Positions 8,171-16,692 of a DNA stretch of 37,630 nucleotides are shown here, piece after piece. Made by a program: the position numbers and the translations under genes. The DNA is from an uncultured Clostridia bacterium (GTDB taxonomy: Bacteria; Bacillota; Clostridia; Oscillospirales; Acutalibacteraceae). Where the stretch lies: NCBI GenBank assembly GCA_946493765.1, contig CAMMAZ010000022.1, forward strand, positions 1-37,630, given 5' to 3'. The notes beneath the pieces are model-generated. The model saw only the letters and a program-made list of their open reading frames with translations, searched no databases and was not told the origin of the DNA. Position 1 is the stretch's first letter. The number at the start of each line of letters is the position of its first letter.

Positions 8171-10363
8171 ATGGAACAGGAAAAAGTGATCGAACTGCTG
8201 CACAGTTTATCGCTCAAAGAAAAAGTTGCGCAGTTGTTTCAGGGTTATGCGCATCTTTTCGGCGCAAACGGTGAAGCAACCGGCGTTTCGGACGACAGTC
8301 AATTTAACGAATTTACCATTAATAATTTGGGTTCGGGATTGAACATTTTCGGTATTGACCAATTAAGACGCATTCAGACAGAACATTTAAAACACAATAA
8401 AGCTCCGTTGATCTTCATGGCGGATGTGATTTATGGATGCAACACCGTTTTCCCAATTGCTTTGGCACAAGGGTGTTCTTTCAATCCGGAACTCATTAAA
8501 AAAACGGCTGCAATATCCGCACGGGAATCGGTCACCGAAGGAGTCAACGTGACCTTCTCTCCGATGGCAGATATCACAAGGGACGCGCGCTGGGGCCGAT
8601 GTGCGGAAGGCTATGGCGAAGATCCGTTGCTGACTTCCCGCATGGCAAAAGCGATGGTAGAGGGTTATCAGGGCGACGATCTTTCCGATCCCTACACCGT
8701 GGCATCCTGCGTGAAGCATTTTGCGGCCTACGGCGCAACCTGCGACGGCAAGGATTATAACGCGACGGACATGTCGGAACGCACCCTCCGCGAGGTTTAC
8801 CTGCCGGGCTACAAAGCGGCGGTGGACGCCGGCGCATCGTTGGTGATGACTTCATTTAACACCATCAATGGCATTCCAGCTACTATCAACAAATGGCTGA
8901 TGAAAGGAATTTTAAGGGACGAATGGGGCTTTAACGGCCCTGTGATCTCGGATTACGGCGCGATTCTCGGCGTTTGCGCGGAAGGCGCCGCAAACAGCAT
9001 GGAAGAATGCGCAAAGCTCTCGATGGAAGCGACTGTCGACATCGATATGATGGACGAGGTCTATCCTAACAATCTGGAAAAGCTGGTGAACAGCGGTGAA
9101 ATCTCCATGCAGATGCTGGACGATGCGGTGCTGCGGATCCTCGAACTGAAAAACAAGCTCGGCGTTTTGGATGATCCTTATAAATACCTGCGCGACGATC
9201 ATCCGATCAGCGAAAAAGAAAAACAAGAACACTTAGAATTTGCAAAGGAAGTTGTCGCGCAGTCGAGCGTTTTATTGAAAAATGAAGACAATATCCTCCC
9301 GCTTGATCGCAAACAGAAAATTGCGTTTATCGGGCCTTATGTGTTTAAAAATAACTTGATGGCGCTTTGGGCATTTATGCCGCATCGGGAACTGGGCATC
9401 ACCTTAAAAGAAGCAATAGAGCAATATTATCCCGATCATGCATACACTTATGAAAAAGGCTGTGCGATTTTAAGCGAGGACGAATTTGTGGAGAAAGTCA
9501 TCCCGGACGAATGCCATAAGGATCCTGAAGCTTATATCGCAAAAGCGGTAGAGGCTGCAAAGAAAGCGGAAGTTGTAGTGCTGGCGCTGGGCGAACATGC
9601 ATACCAGTTTGGTGAATCCAGAAGCCGCACCTATTTAACGCTGCCGAAAATGCAGCAAAAGCTGTTTGAACAGGTGGCAAAAGTCAATGACAATATCGTG
9701 GTGCTGCTGTTCAACGGACGCCCGCTTGCAATTGGAGATATTGCACAAAAAGCAAAGGCAGTTTTGGACATGTGGTTTCCCGGTTCTGTGGGTGCAGATG
9801 CTGCGGCGCAGATGCTCTTTGGCGACCGTGTCCCCTCGGGCAAGCTCTCGATGAGCTTTCCGCAGTCTTCCGGTCAGTGCCCTGTTTATTACAGCTTTTT
9901 GAAAACCGGTCACTATAGTGCATATGGTCTGACTGAGCCATATGCCCTGCGGTATATCGATGTGCCCAATCCCCCGTTTTACGCATTCGGCCACGGTCTT
10001 TCCTACACCACGTTTTCCTATAGCGACATTCGGTTATCCGATGATACGCTGACCGAAGACGGCAAGATCACCGCCAGCATCGATGTGACCAACACCGGCA
10101 CGATTGACGCTTATGAAACGGTGCAGTGTTATATCCGGGACATTTGTGCGAGCATGCTCTCCCGCCCGTTAAAAGAACTCAAAGATTTCAAAAAGCCGTT
10201 TATCAAGGCGGGCGAAACAGTGACATTGCAGTTTGAGATCACCGAACCGATGCTGCGTTTTTATAACAAGGATATGGAATATAAAAGCGAAGCCGGCACG
10301 TTCAACTTGTTTATCGGGGCGGCTTCTAATAACTGCAAACAGACAACATTTACGTTAAAATAA
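8171..10363 (+). CDS. GH3 beta-glucosidase / beta-xylosidase
   Basis: Retaining exo-beta-glycosidase of family 3, 730 residues, releasing terminal glucose or xylose from oligosaccharides. The N-terminal barrel contains SPMADITRDARWGR and GYGEDP (about 130-155), SCVKHFAAYG with the conserved Lys-His (about 182), and VISDYGAI with nucleophile Asp261. The second alpha/beta domain carries LGEHAYQFGESRSRT, where Glu482 is a candidate acid/base, and the C-terminal hundred residues form the Fn3-like domain. No signal peptide, so it acts in the cytoplasm. ATG 8171 fits the GGGGTGG just upstream better than an in-frame GTG at 8162. It has its own promoter and terminator. With the phosphorylase and GH10 enzyme it completes an intracellular beta-glycan degradation set; glucoside or xyloside preference is not visible. 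Confidence 0.92.
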   Translation: MEQEKVIELLHSLSLKEKVAQLFQGYAHLFGANGEATGVSDDSQFNEFTINNLGSGLNIFGIDQLRRIQTEHLKHNKAPLIFMADVIYGCNTVFPIALAQGCSFNPELIKKTAAISARESVTEGVNVTFSPMADITRDARWGRCAEGYGEDPLLTSRMAKAMVEGYQGDDLSDPYTVASCVKHFAAYGATCDGKDYNATDMSERTLREVYLPGYKAAVDAGASLVMTSFNTINGIPATINKWLMKGILRDEWGFNGPVISDYGAILGVCAEGAANSMEECAKLSMEATVDIDMMDEVYPNNLEKLVNSGEISMQMLDDAVLRILELKNKLGVLDDPYKYLRDDHPISEKEKQEHLEFAKEVVAQSSVLLKNEDNILPLDRKQKIAFIGPYVFKNNLMALWAFMPHRELGITLKEAIEQYYPDHAYTYEKGCAILSEDEFVEKVIPDECHKDPEAYIAKAVEAAKKAEVVVLALGEHAYQFGESRSRTYLTLPKMQQKLFEQVAKVNDNIVVLLFNGRPLAIGDIAQKAKAVLDMWFPGSVGADAAAQMLFGDRVPSGKLSMSFPQSSGQCPVYYSFLKTGHYSAYGLTEPYALRYIDVPNPPFYAFGHGLSYTTFSYSDIRLSDDTLTEDGKITASIDVTNTGTIDAYETVQCYIRDICASMLSRPLKELKDFKKPFIKAGETVTLQFEITEPMLRFYNKDMEYKSEAGTFNLFIGAASNNCKQTTFTLK

Positions 10364-10368
10364 TAAGC

Positions 10369-10407
10369 AATGCTCCCAGGGCTTTGATGTCCGGGGAGCA
10401 TTCTTTT
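10369..10407 (+). terminator. Terminator of the GH3 gene
   Basis: AATGCTCCC pairs with GGGAGCATT around a short loop with a further CC/GG, followed by CTTTTT. It lies between two convergent genes; its reverse reading has only a weak T tract. Confidence 0.8.
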
Positions 10408-10874
10408 TATTCTAAATTGGATTTGCAGGTAAAGGTATCGGCGGTGATTTGCAGCACAGCGACTCCATCCAACGGAATATTCTGAAAATCAAAGTCTTTT
10501 CCGGTCTGCTGTTTCATCAGCAGGCGCAGCGCTTTTTCTTTTTGCGTTTTTTCATGGATCATTTCCGCTTTCCCGTTTCCGATCACACTGGCATAGCGGT
10601 AAGTGTAGGCGCAGGCGGTTTCTCCCGCCTCCAGCTTTCCAAAGTCCATTTCAAAGCAAACCTGCGGATTGTTTTGCAAAATATCGATTTTTCTGCCTTT
10701 CATCGCGGAATGCAAATATAATACCAGCCGGTTTCCTCCCATTTCATAGCCGAAATTCACCGGCACGATATAACACCTGCCGTTATCCACCATGCCGATC
10801 CTGCAAACCTTGCACTGATTGATGATTTGTTCGATTTTCCTAATATCCTTGATTTCGCGTTCTGCACGTCTCAT
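10407..10874 (-). CDS. NimA-like pyridoxamine-phosphate-oxidase-fold flavoprotein
   Basis: Small split-barrel FMN-binding protein (155 residues) of the pyridoxamine 5'-phosphate oxidase superfamily, closest in look to the NimA/COG3467 group annotated as 5-nitroimidazole reductases. Seen: MRRAEREIKD at the N-terminus, the RIGMVDNGRCYIVPVNFGYE strand pair (26-45), LYLHSAMKGRKIDIL (52-66, the usual flavin-binding His-x-x-x-x-Gly-Lys area) and CFEMDFG. Real substrates of most family members are unknown, and resistance should not be assumed from the fold. Last gene of a minus-strand run starting at 13689; 17 nt separate it from the gene upstream, and AAAGGAAAAGGG precedes ATG 10874. Confidence 0.85.
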   Translation of the reverse strand: MRRAEREIKDIRKIEQIINQCKVCRIGMVDNGRCYIVPVNFGYEMGGNRLVLYLHSAMKGRKIDILQNNPQVCFEMDFGKLEAGETACAYTYRYASVIGNGKAEMIHEKTQKEKALRLLMKQQTGKDFDFQNIPLDGVAVLQITADTFTCKSNLE

Positions 10875-10891
10875 TTTTCATCCCTTTTCCT

Positions 10892-11611
10892 TTATTCCAA
10901 CGGCAATATCCCGCCGATATCCTCCAACTCTCCTGGAAGCGCCAAATAAGAAACCCGATATTTCTCCAAAAAGCTTCGGATTGCCGGGAAGTCCGGATGT
11001 CCCTCTATGTTCCCGGTAAACAGCATCGTATGCCGGTCGATCAGGCCGCCACAACCGCCGATAAAACCATAATCATAACCGGGTAGTTTGATAAATCCCG
11101 GACGGATAAGCAAAACATCCATGCCGCTTTTTTGCAATGCGGTGCAAACACCTTTGTCTGCTGTGATCACAGCCTGCGACGCGACAAAAAGGCAGGCGCA
11201 TTTTGTGTAGCCCTGCCGGACGGTTATCCATTTTTTATTTTGCAATGCGCACGAAAGCTGCGGATCCGCTGTTTTCGGGTTCAGCACCGCATAATCATCC
11301 AAAACGGCGCAATTCAACGCCGCATCAAAAGGATATTCCGGCTTTAAATCCTGTTTGACCGGTATGCAGACAAACCCCTGCGCTTTCAAATTCGCGATCA
11401 GATCCGTTTGTTCTTTTGCAATGAAAACCGCTGTTCCGGTAAAACAGAGATTCATGTCCGCGTGCGCACAGACCGGTTTTGAAAGATGCGGATTCTCCGG
11501 CACCGGAATGACACGGATACCAAGCTGTTCGATCCGATCAATATATCGATATGTACCGCAGACGGCTGCGGTTTTTATTTTTATCAAAGGCAGATTCGGC
11601 AGCATGCCCAT
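10892..11611 (-). CDS. GME-fold protein (DUF6873-like), function unknown
   Basis: 239-residue protein that I match, from memory of clostridial genomes, to the uncharacterised DUF6873 family, assigned to the guanidino-group-modifying (arginine deiminase-like) fold. Visible landmarks are CAHADMNLCFTG (about 48-59), GYTKCACLFV (134-143) followed by AVITADKGV, and near the end PGYDYGFIGGCGGL. The repeated short beta-Cys-rich units and the His/Asp/Cys positions fit that fold, but no catalytic role is known. ATG 11611 follows AGGAG, and the gene starts 6 nt after the permease stop codon, so it belongs to the same transcript. A link to the permease/adaptor pair is suggested by position only. Confidence 0.65.
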   Translation of the reverse strand: MGMLPNLPLIKIKTAAVCGTYRYIDRIEQLGIRVIPVPENPHLSKPVCAHADMNLCFTGTAVFIAKEQTDLIANLKAQGFVCIPVKQDLKPEYPFDAALNCAVLDDYAVLNPKTADPQLSCALQNKKWITVRQGYTKCACLFVASQAVITADKGVCTALQKSGMDVLLIRPGFIKLPGYDYGFIGGCGGLIDRHTMLFTGNIEGHPDFPAIRSFLEKYRVSYLALPGELEDIGGILPLE

Positions 11612-11617
11612 TCGCTC

Positions 11618-12796
11618 CTAATCCTGACGCAGTGCGTCCACCGGTTTTAGTTTTGCCGCTTTATAGGCGGGATAAATGCCAAACACAACGCCGGTGAGCA
11701 CCGCACTGCCTACCGCTGTTGTGACGGCGTTCAACTGAATGTCCACCGGCACAGAAAATAGGTGTCCGCCGATTATCGCTGTTCCCACACCGATGATGCA
11801 TCCTATTATACTGCCAAGCAGCGAAATCGTCAATGCCTCGACTAAAAATTCAAACAGAATCTTTTTAAAGTCCGCACCGATCGCCTTTTTGATCCCGATT
11901 TCCTTTGTGCGTTCACTGACCGAAACGAGCATCACCGTCATGATGCCAAGTCCCGAAACCAGCAGTGAAACGGCGCCGATCACCGATAAAACAGCGGTCA
12001 CAATGGTCAATAGCCCGCTGAGTTTTTCCCGCTGCACGGCAATATTCTCGATTTCAACGGTGTCCTTTTCCCCTTTTTCCGCATAAAACGCAGAAAGAAT
12101 CGCATCGGAAACGATATCGATATCCATATTTGCATCCGTTTTCACAGCAATGCGATCGATCGTTTTCACCCCTGCAGCGCTTTGCATGGTGGAAATCGGA
12201 ATATAAGCAAAATCCGGAACAATACTGCCCATCAGGCTTTGCAGAATGCTGCTTCCGGTTTTCGTGATACCGATCACTTCATAGTTTTCATAAACGCCAT
12301 TTAATAAAACGGATACCTCCCGGTTCACCGCATTTTTATTGCCAAACAAATTCAGCGCCGTGTTTTCGTCCAACAGACAAACATTTTCAAGCAGTTCAAT
12401 ATCTGAACGGGTAAAGCCTCTGCCATATAAAATTTCAATGGAGATCGCCTGCTCGCTGCCATATTCGATGCCCCAAAGCATCGCCTGCCTGGTTTCACCG
12501 AACGCACTCAACACAGCGTCACCCGTCAAAACCGGCACAGCGGACGTCACACCCGAAACGGACGCAACCGTTTGCACATCCGCATTTTCAATGGTATATC
12601 CGTCGCAGGCAGACACAGAAACGCCGTTGAGCCCCAAACTGTCCAATTCTGCATTCACAGCGGTGGTTCCGGCGCTGCCGATGGTTGATATCAAAACAAC
12701 CGACGCCACGCCAATAGAAATGCCCAGCATCGTCAGCAGTGTGCGGAAGCCTTTGCGGAAAATATTTTTCACAGAAAGCTTTACAAGTTCGATCAT
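11618..12796 (-). CDS. MacB/FtsX-type ABC transporter permease
   Basis: Permease subunit of the MacB family, 392 residues. It begins with a cytoplasmic amphipathic segment (LVKLSVKNIFRKGFRTLLTM), TM1 at about 17-38, a large extracytoplasmic MacB-PCD domain (40-260) and a C-terminal FtsX domain with three TM helices (about 270-300, 320-350, 355-380), ending PAYKAAKLKPVDALRQD, which is the family ending. Such proteins use mechanotransmission to export peptides, lipoproteins or drugs with a MacA-like adaptor. ATG 12796 overlaps the adaptor stop by 4 nt, implying translational coupling. The ATPase subunit normally encoded beside it is absent here. Confidence 0.9.
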   Translation of the reverse strand: MIELVKLSVKNIFRKGFRTLLTMLGISIGVASVVLISTIGSAGTTAVNAELDSLGLNGVSVSACDGYTIENADVQTVASVSGVTSAVPVLTGDAVLSAFGETRQAMLWGIEYGSEQAISIEILYGRGFTRSDIELLENVCLLDENTALNLFGNKNAVNREVSVLLNGVYENYEVIGITKTGSSILQSLMGSIVPDFAYIPISTMQSAAGVKTIDRIAVKTDANMDIDIVSDAILSAFYAEKGEKDTVEIENIAVQREKLSGLLTIVTAVLSVIGAVSLLVSGLGIMTVMLVSVSERTKEIGIKKAIGADFKKILFEFLVEALTISLLGSIIGCIIGVGTAIIGGHLFSVPVDIQLNAVTTAVGSAVLTGVVFGIYPAYKAAKLKPVDALRQD

Positions 12797-13689
12797 TTTT
12801 CTTTCACCGCAACCTCATCGCCGGAAAGGGAGGACGGATTGATGACATAATATTCTCCTTTTTGCAGACCGTCTTGTATGATAATCCCATTCTTCACCGC
12901 GTCCCCGGTTTTGATTTCCCGCATTTTCGCCGTTCCCTGATCGATCACATAAACATACTCTTCGTTTTTTTCGTTCTGCACAATCGCGCTATAGGGCAAA
13001 ACGATCGCATCCTTTATGGTTTGAATGATAACCTTTGCTTTCACATTAAACCCGGGTTTTAAGCTGCTGTCGGCATTTTTGATTTCCGCTGTAGCTTGCA
13101 CGACGGTTGCGGTTCCGGTGGATTTCGCCTGTGCGCTGATCGCGGTGATCTCGCCCGCATAGGTATTTTCAAATCCGGAACCGGTAAAGGTCAATTTTGC
13201 GCCGGTTTTGATGTTCGCAATATTTTCTTCTCCGATCTGCAAAGCAAGCTGCAAATTTTTTGGTTCGATCACAGTAAACAAAACATCGTTTTGCAGCAGC
13301 TGCTGGTCATCCGTTACCTGCAAAAGACTGATCGTTCCGCTGACATTCGCATACACATAAGGATCGATCGGGTCAAAATCATAAACGCCGCTGTTTAAAT
13401 AATTCTGTTTTGTCTTGTCAATGTCGATCTTTAAAACAGGGTCGTTCTTGCTGATAAAATCACCTGCTGTTACCAACACCTTTTCCACAACCAGCTCTCG
13501 CTCGGCCTTTTGTTCCGTTTCATGCTCTGCCATGATTTCACCTGTGACCGTTGCCGTCACATCCACATTTTCTGTTTGCACACAATCAATTTGAACGCTT
13601 TGCACCGATGCCGGAAGCACATTTGGAACAAGCAGACCCGCTATAAGGACCAAAACGGCAGCGATCAAAATCCAGTGGTATTTTTTCAT
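12793..13689 (-). CDS. MacA/HlyD-type periplasmic-adaptor-like membrane fusion protein
   Basis: Adaptor subunit of an ABC efflux system, 298 residues from the chosen start. It has one N-terminal TM helix (YHWILIAAVLVLIAGLLVP), a split lipoyl/barrel-sandwich region (VEKVLVTAGDFISKNDPVL near 70; VSGTISLLQVTDDQQL near 115), a beta-barrel domain around 160-220 and a C-terminal VYVIDQGTAKMREIKTG domain. A long helical hairpin is lacking, as usual for Gram-positive members. The in-frame ATG/TTG upstream (to 13761) has no ribosome binding site, whereas AAAAGGGAAG precedes ATG 13689. First gene of the four-gene minus operon; the permease follows with a 4-nt overlap. Confidence 0.86.
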   Translation of the reverse strand: MKKYHWILIAAVLVLIAGLLVPNVLPASVQSVQIDCVQTENVDVTATVTGEIMAEHETEQKAERELVVEKVLVTAGDFISKNDPVLKIDIDKTKQNYLNSGVYDFDPIDPYVYANVSGTISLLQVTDDQQLLQNDVLFTVIEPKNLQLALQIGEENIANIKTGAKLTFTGSGFENTYAGEITAISAQAKSTGTATVVQATAEIKNADSSLKPGFNVKAKVIIQTIKDAIVLPYSAIVQNEKNEEYVYVIDQGTAKMREIKTGDAVKNGIIIQDGLQKGEYYVINPSSLSGDEVAVKEK

Positions 13690-13752
13690 CCCGATCTTCC
13701 CTTTTATCAATTTAATCTGTCTTCTTTTATTCTCCCAGTTTTTAACCGGCTC

Positions 13753-13772
13753 ATTCATCAAAAAAGATGAAT
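13753..13772. promoter_or_regulatory. Inverted repeat ATTCATC-N6-GATGAAT
   Basis: A perfect 7-bp inverted repeat in the divergent region between the adaptor gene and the small Cys-rich gene. It could be an operator for either; no convincing -35/-10 pair was found here for the adaptor operon. Confidence 0.3.
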
Positions 13773-13827
13773 AAAATCGATGAGAAACAAAAGACTAGTA
13801 ATATTATGACTTAAAGGGATGTTTTTG

Positions 13828-14034
13828 ATGGGGAATATACCTTGCTCGCAAAACTGCCGGTTTCAGAACGAAGGCCACTGCGAACTGAACAAGCCGACTT
13901 TTATCAGTTCGGTCTATGGCAAATGTCCGCATTTTTGCAAAAAAAATCCGCAAACGGGAAGTTTGCGGAACAATTCAATTGACAACAGCATCGAAAGCCT
14001 TGCGGATGGTTCGCACGCCGATGACCTCGATTGA
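13828..14034 (+). CDS. Small cysteine-rich protein (possible metal-binding)
   Basis: A 68-residue frame whose first 40 residues look like a family of tiny Cys-rich clostridial proteins often mislabelled hydroxymyristoyl-ACP dehydratase: CSQNCRFQNEGHCELN, then KCPHFCKKN. The five cysteines suggest zinc or Fe-S binding; the role is unknown. AAAGGG precedes ATG 13828 by about 9 nt; an in-frame ATG at 13819 lies in the binding site itself. After residue 40 the frame runs through the radA terminator hairpin and 60 nt into the convergent radA 3' end, so the last third may be a run-on tail caused by loss of an earlier stop. Only the N-terminal part is strongly coding-like. Confidence 0.6.
   Translation: MGNIPCSQNCRFQNEGHCELNKPTFISSVYGKCPHFCKKNPQTGSLRNNSIDNSIESLADGSHADDLD
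13939..13968 (-). terminator. Terminator of the yqhY-radA operon
   Basis: Minus strand: CCGCAAAC pairs with GTTTGCGG around a 5-nt loop, followed by a run of eight T. It is located 6 nt after the radA stop codon and inside the convergent small gene. Confidence 0.88.
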
Positions 14035-15345
14035 GTCGGCAGCTTTTTTGGAAAGCGTTTTCACATTGTGAATCGGTATCACGCAACGCTTAAAACCGAG
14101 CCGGGCAGCTTCCAAAACACGCGCTTCGGCATTCAGCACTGTGCGCACTTCGCCGGCCAATCCAATTTCACCAAAGGCGATCACATCCTCACGGATAACG
14201 GTGTCTTTAAGCCCCGACGCTAAGGCGAGCACCACCGCAAGATCAACGGCAGGCTCATCCAGCCTTAATCCACCAACGATGTTGACATAAGCATCAAAGG
14301 CAGAGAAATGCAGGCCGACGCGTTTTTCCAAGACAGCCAGTAACAGATTCAGACGGTTAAAATCAAAGCCGGTCGCCATTCGGCGCGGGTTCCCGAATCC
14401 GGTCGCCGTGACCAATCCCTGCACCTCCGCCAAAATCGGTCGTGTGCCCTCCATGACACAGGTCACACAGGTGCCGGACACATTGTGCGGACGTCCGCCG
14501 ATGAGCACTGCCGATGGATTTGCAACCTCTGAAAGTCCGTGATCGTTCATCTCAAAAACACCGATCTCATTGGTGGAACCAAACCGGTTTTTCACAGCGC
14601 GCAGAACCCGGTAGGTCAAATTCTTTTCGCCTTCAAAATATAAAACCGCGTCCACAATATGCTCAAGCACTTTCGGTCCTGCGATCGCGCCGTCTTTATT
14701 GACATGACCGACCACCAAAACGGGAATATCCAGTGTTTTGGCGGTGTGCAAAAATGCGTTTGTGCATTCCCGCACCTGAGAAACACTGCCCGGCACCGAT
14801 GAGATCGACGGCAGATTCATGGTCTGGATCGAATCGATCATCACAATATCGGGGCGTGTGGCATGGATATACGCGTCAATCGTTTCCACATTGGTTTCGG
14901 TCAGCACATTCAAATTTTCAGTCGTCACACGCAAACGCTGCGCACGCAATTTTAACTGCCGCTGCGATTCCTCTCCGGATACATATAAAATCGAAAGTTT
15001 TTCACCCAATGTTTGGCACATCTGCAAAATGATCGTGGATTTTCCGATTCCCGGATCACCGCTGAGCAGCACCAGAGAGCCCTTGACAAGGCCGCCGCCA
15101 AGCACCCGGTCGAGCTCCCGCAGCCCGGTCGCATACCGGCTTTCACTGCCCGCCGTGATCTCCGACAGTTTATAAGAGCGGATATCCGACAGGCTCTGCG
15201 GATTGACCGCTGTTTTTTCCGAGGCCGGGGCTAGAACCTCTTCGGTAAAACTGTCCCAAGCGCCGCATTCGTTGCATCTTCCCTGCCATTTCACAACCCG
15301 GTTTCCGCATTCACTGCACACAAAAACCGTTTTATTCTTCGCCAA
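13975..15345 (-). CDS. radA: DNA repair protein RadA/Sms
   Basis: Branch-migration ATPase acting in homologous recombination, 456 residues, the usual length. It has the N-terminal four-Cys zinc finger (VCSECG and CNECGAW, residues 9-30), RecA-like Walker A GDPGIGKST (about 94-102), YVSGEESQRQ with the following Walker B VMIDSIQT, the RadA-specific KNRFGSTNEIGVFEM (about 255-270) and a C-terminal Lon-protease-like domain. Start is TTG 15345, supported by AGGAGGAGAAAGGGAAG directly upstream; this overlaps the amidase stop by 14 nt, pointing to coupled translation. Last gene of the long minus operon. Confidence 0.97.
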   Translation of the reverse strand: MAKNKTVFVCSECGNRVVKWQGRCNECGAWDSFTEEVLAPASEKTAVNPQSLSDIRSYKLSEITAGSESRYATGLRELDRVLGGGLVKGSLVLLSGDPGIGKSTIILQMCQTLGEKLSILYVSGEESQRQLKLRAQRLRVTTENLNVLTETNVETIDAYIHATRPDIVMIDSIQTMNLPSISSVPGSVSQVRECTNAFLHTAKTLDIPVLVVGHVNKDGAIAGPKVLEHIVDAVLYFEGEKNLTYRVLRAVKNRFGSTNEIGVFEMNDHGLSEVANPSAVLIGGRPHNVSGTCVTCVMEGTRPILAEVQGLVTATGFGNPRRMATGFDFNRLNLLLAVLEKRVGLHFSAFDAYVNIVGGLRLDEPAVDLAVVLALASGLKDTVIREDVIAFGEIGLAGEVRTVLNAEARVLEAARLGFKRCVIPIHNVKTLSKKAADSIEVIGVRTIRKAFDAVVN

Positions 15346-16051
15346 CTTCCCTTTCTCCTCCTGTTTGATATTGATTCAATCCGCACACAATCGCAAATGC
15401 CATTGTGCATTGATACGCATCTGTTTTCAGTTTTTCGAGATCCGCACCATTGGATAAAAAACCGCATTCCACCATCACCGCCGGTTTGGTCGCGTTCCAC
15501 AAAAGATAAATATCTTTGGTGGAACGTTTGATCTCCCTTGTATTATCCTGCTGAACGAGCGACACCACCTTCTGCTGCACGTTCTGCGCGAGCAGCTTGC
15601 TGCCGTCGTTATTGCCGCCGTAAAACACCTGGGTGCCTTTGCAGTAGCTTTCACTGTATTTATTCTGATGGATGCTTATGAGCAGCTGGGCATTCGTTTC
15701 CTCCAGCATTGCCAGACGGTTTCTGATATCACTGACCTTTTTTTGCCGGATAGTTGCACTGTCGTCATCATGAATGGAAATATCCGTTTCTCTGGTCTGC
15801 AGAACATCATAGCCGAAAAAGTGCAAAAACACATTCATTTTTTTCGTGATGGCCAGATTGATATCCTTTTCCATCGTTCCGTCGTCAGCGACTGCACCGC
15901 CGTCTACCCCGCCGTGGCCCGCATCCAACATGATTACCGGCAGCGTCTGCACAACCGCACCGCTGTCGGCCGGCAAATAATACTGCGCGCTGTTAAACAG
16001 CAGCGCCACCATGCAAATCAGTGCCAAAACCGGTATGATTATCTTTTTCAA
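15332..16051 (-). CDS. cwlD: N-acetylmuramoyl-L-alanine amidase, CwlD-like
   Basis: Zinc-dependent amidase_3 family enzyme, 239 residues, that removes the peptide from muramic acid; CwlD does so during spore cortex formation so that muramic-delta-lactam can be made. An N-terminal membrane anchor or signal (residues 3-21) is followed by MLDAGHGGVDGG (zinc His), a Glu in GTMEKDINLA, a second His in LISIHQN and the catalytic Glu in MVECGFLSN. Length and single-domain build fit CwlD better than vegetative amidases with wall-binding repeats. The start is TTG 16051 behind GGAG. The gene lies between an unknown membrane protein and radA, and the cluster is headed further upstream by spoIIIA, so a sporulation role is likely but inferred. 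Confidence 0.85.
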   Translation of the reverse strand: MKKIIIPVLALICMVALLFNSAQYYLPADSGAVVQTLPVIMLDAGHGGVDGGAVADDGTMEKDINLAITKKMNVFLHFFGYDVLQTRETDISIHDDDSATIRQKKVSDIRNRLAMLEETNAQLLISIHQNKYSESYCKGTQVFYGGNNDGSKLLAQNVQQKVVSLVQQDNTREIKRSTKDIYLLWNATKPAVMVECGFLSNGADLEKLKTDAYQCTMAFAIVCGLNQYQTGGEREVGEE

Positions 16052-16065
16052 ATGTGATCAGCTCC

Positions 16066-16097
16066 GTATCAGGGTTTGACAAAAAAGCACCTGATAC
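16066..16097. repeat. Inverted repeat GTATCAGG/CCTGATAC
   Basis: An 8-bp perfect inverted repeat with a 16-nt loop between the membrane protein gene and cwlD. No T tract follows on the minus strand, so it is not a clear terminator; it may be an RNA-processing or attenuating hairpin in the operon. Confidence 0.35.
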
Positions 16098-16120
16098 ACT
16101 CTATGCACCGACATTTGTGG

Positions 16121-16675
16121 TTATTCTTTTGTTTTTTTGTAGAAAACGACTTCGTTGAAAGAGAATTTCGACAATCCGATCCAATAGGAAAGCATGGAAA
16201 GGATCGGGATCACCAGCAGTGTGGAAAGAGAAAGCAGGATATCGCTCCATGCGATTTCCATGATCGTTAAATCCGCCGGCATGACGGAATAATGGAATGG
16301 GAAAAAGAATGCATTGATCATTTTATAATAGCCGATAAAGTTTGCCGGCACGCCAAAGATTCTGGAAACCAGCAGCACGATTCCTGACAGTAAAAACGGT
16401 GAAGTTGCAATCAAGCCGACCCAAAAGCCTTTTAAAAGGCTGCGCTTTTTATGTCCTGATTCGATCAGCACGATATCCCGGGTGCCGCGGTCCCGCGCCA
16501 GTGAATAGACGACTGCTGTTATAATCAAAATATTAATGATTTGGATAAGGGCGCGCACCAGTGAATTGGATGAAATGGAAATGATAAAAAAGGATAGCAA
16601 AAAACAGCCGATATCTGTCATAAACAGCCGGATAAACATGGAGGAGCAAAAACTTGAAAAGGTATTTCTGTTCAT
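16121..16675 (-). CDS. Integral membrane protein, unknown function
   Basis: 184-residue hydrophobic protein, not recognised. About four to five predicted TM helices: residues 18-36, 40-60 (RALIQIINILIITAVVYSLA), 82-108 (LKGFWVGLIATSPFLLSGIVL), a hydrophobic loop at 115-135 and 142-165 (WSDILLSLSTLLVIPILSML). A Lys-rich cytoplasmic loop (ESGHKKRSLLKG) follows the second helix, and the C-terminus is charged. No catalytic motif is seen. It lies 17 nt downstream of ispA on the same strand and upstream of cwlD, so it is part of the operon; a role in envelope or isoprenoid biology would be guesswork. Confidence 0.75.
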   Translation of the reverse strand: MNRNTFSSFCSSMFIRLFMTDIGCFLLSFFIISISSNSLVRALIQIINILIITAVVYSLARDRGTRDIVLIESGHKKRSLLKGFWVGLIATSPFLLSGIVLLVSRIFGVPANFIGYYKMINAFFFPFHYSVMPADLTIMEIAWSDILLSLSTLLVIPILSMLSYWIGLSKFSFNEVVFYKKTKE

Positions 16676-16692
16676 TTTAAAATCCCGCCTTT

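Noticed and set aside
11618..12842. Plus-strand open frames opposite the permease and adaptor genes
   Set aside because: Shadow frames rich in Ser, Pro and Thr without binding sites; the minus-strand genes are clear family members.
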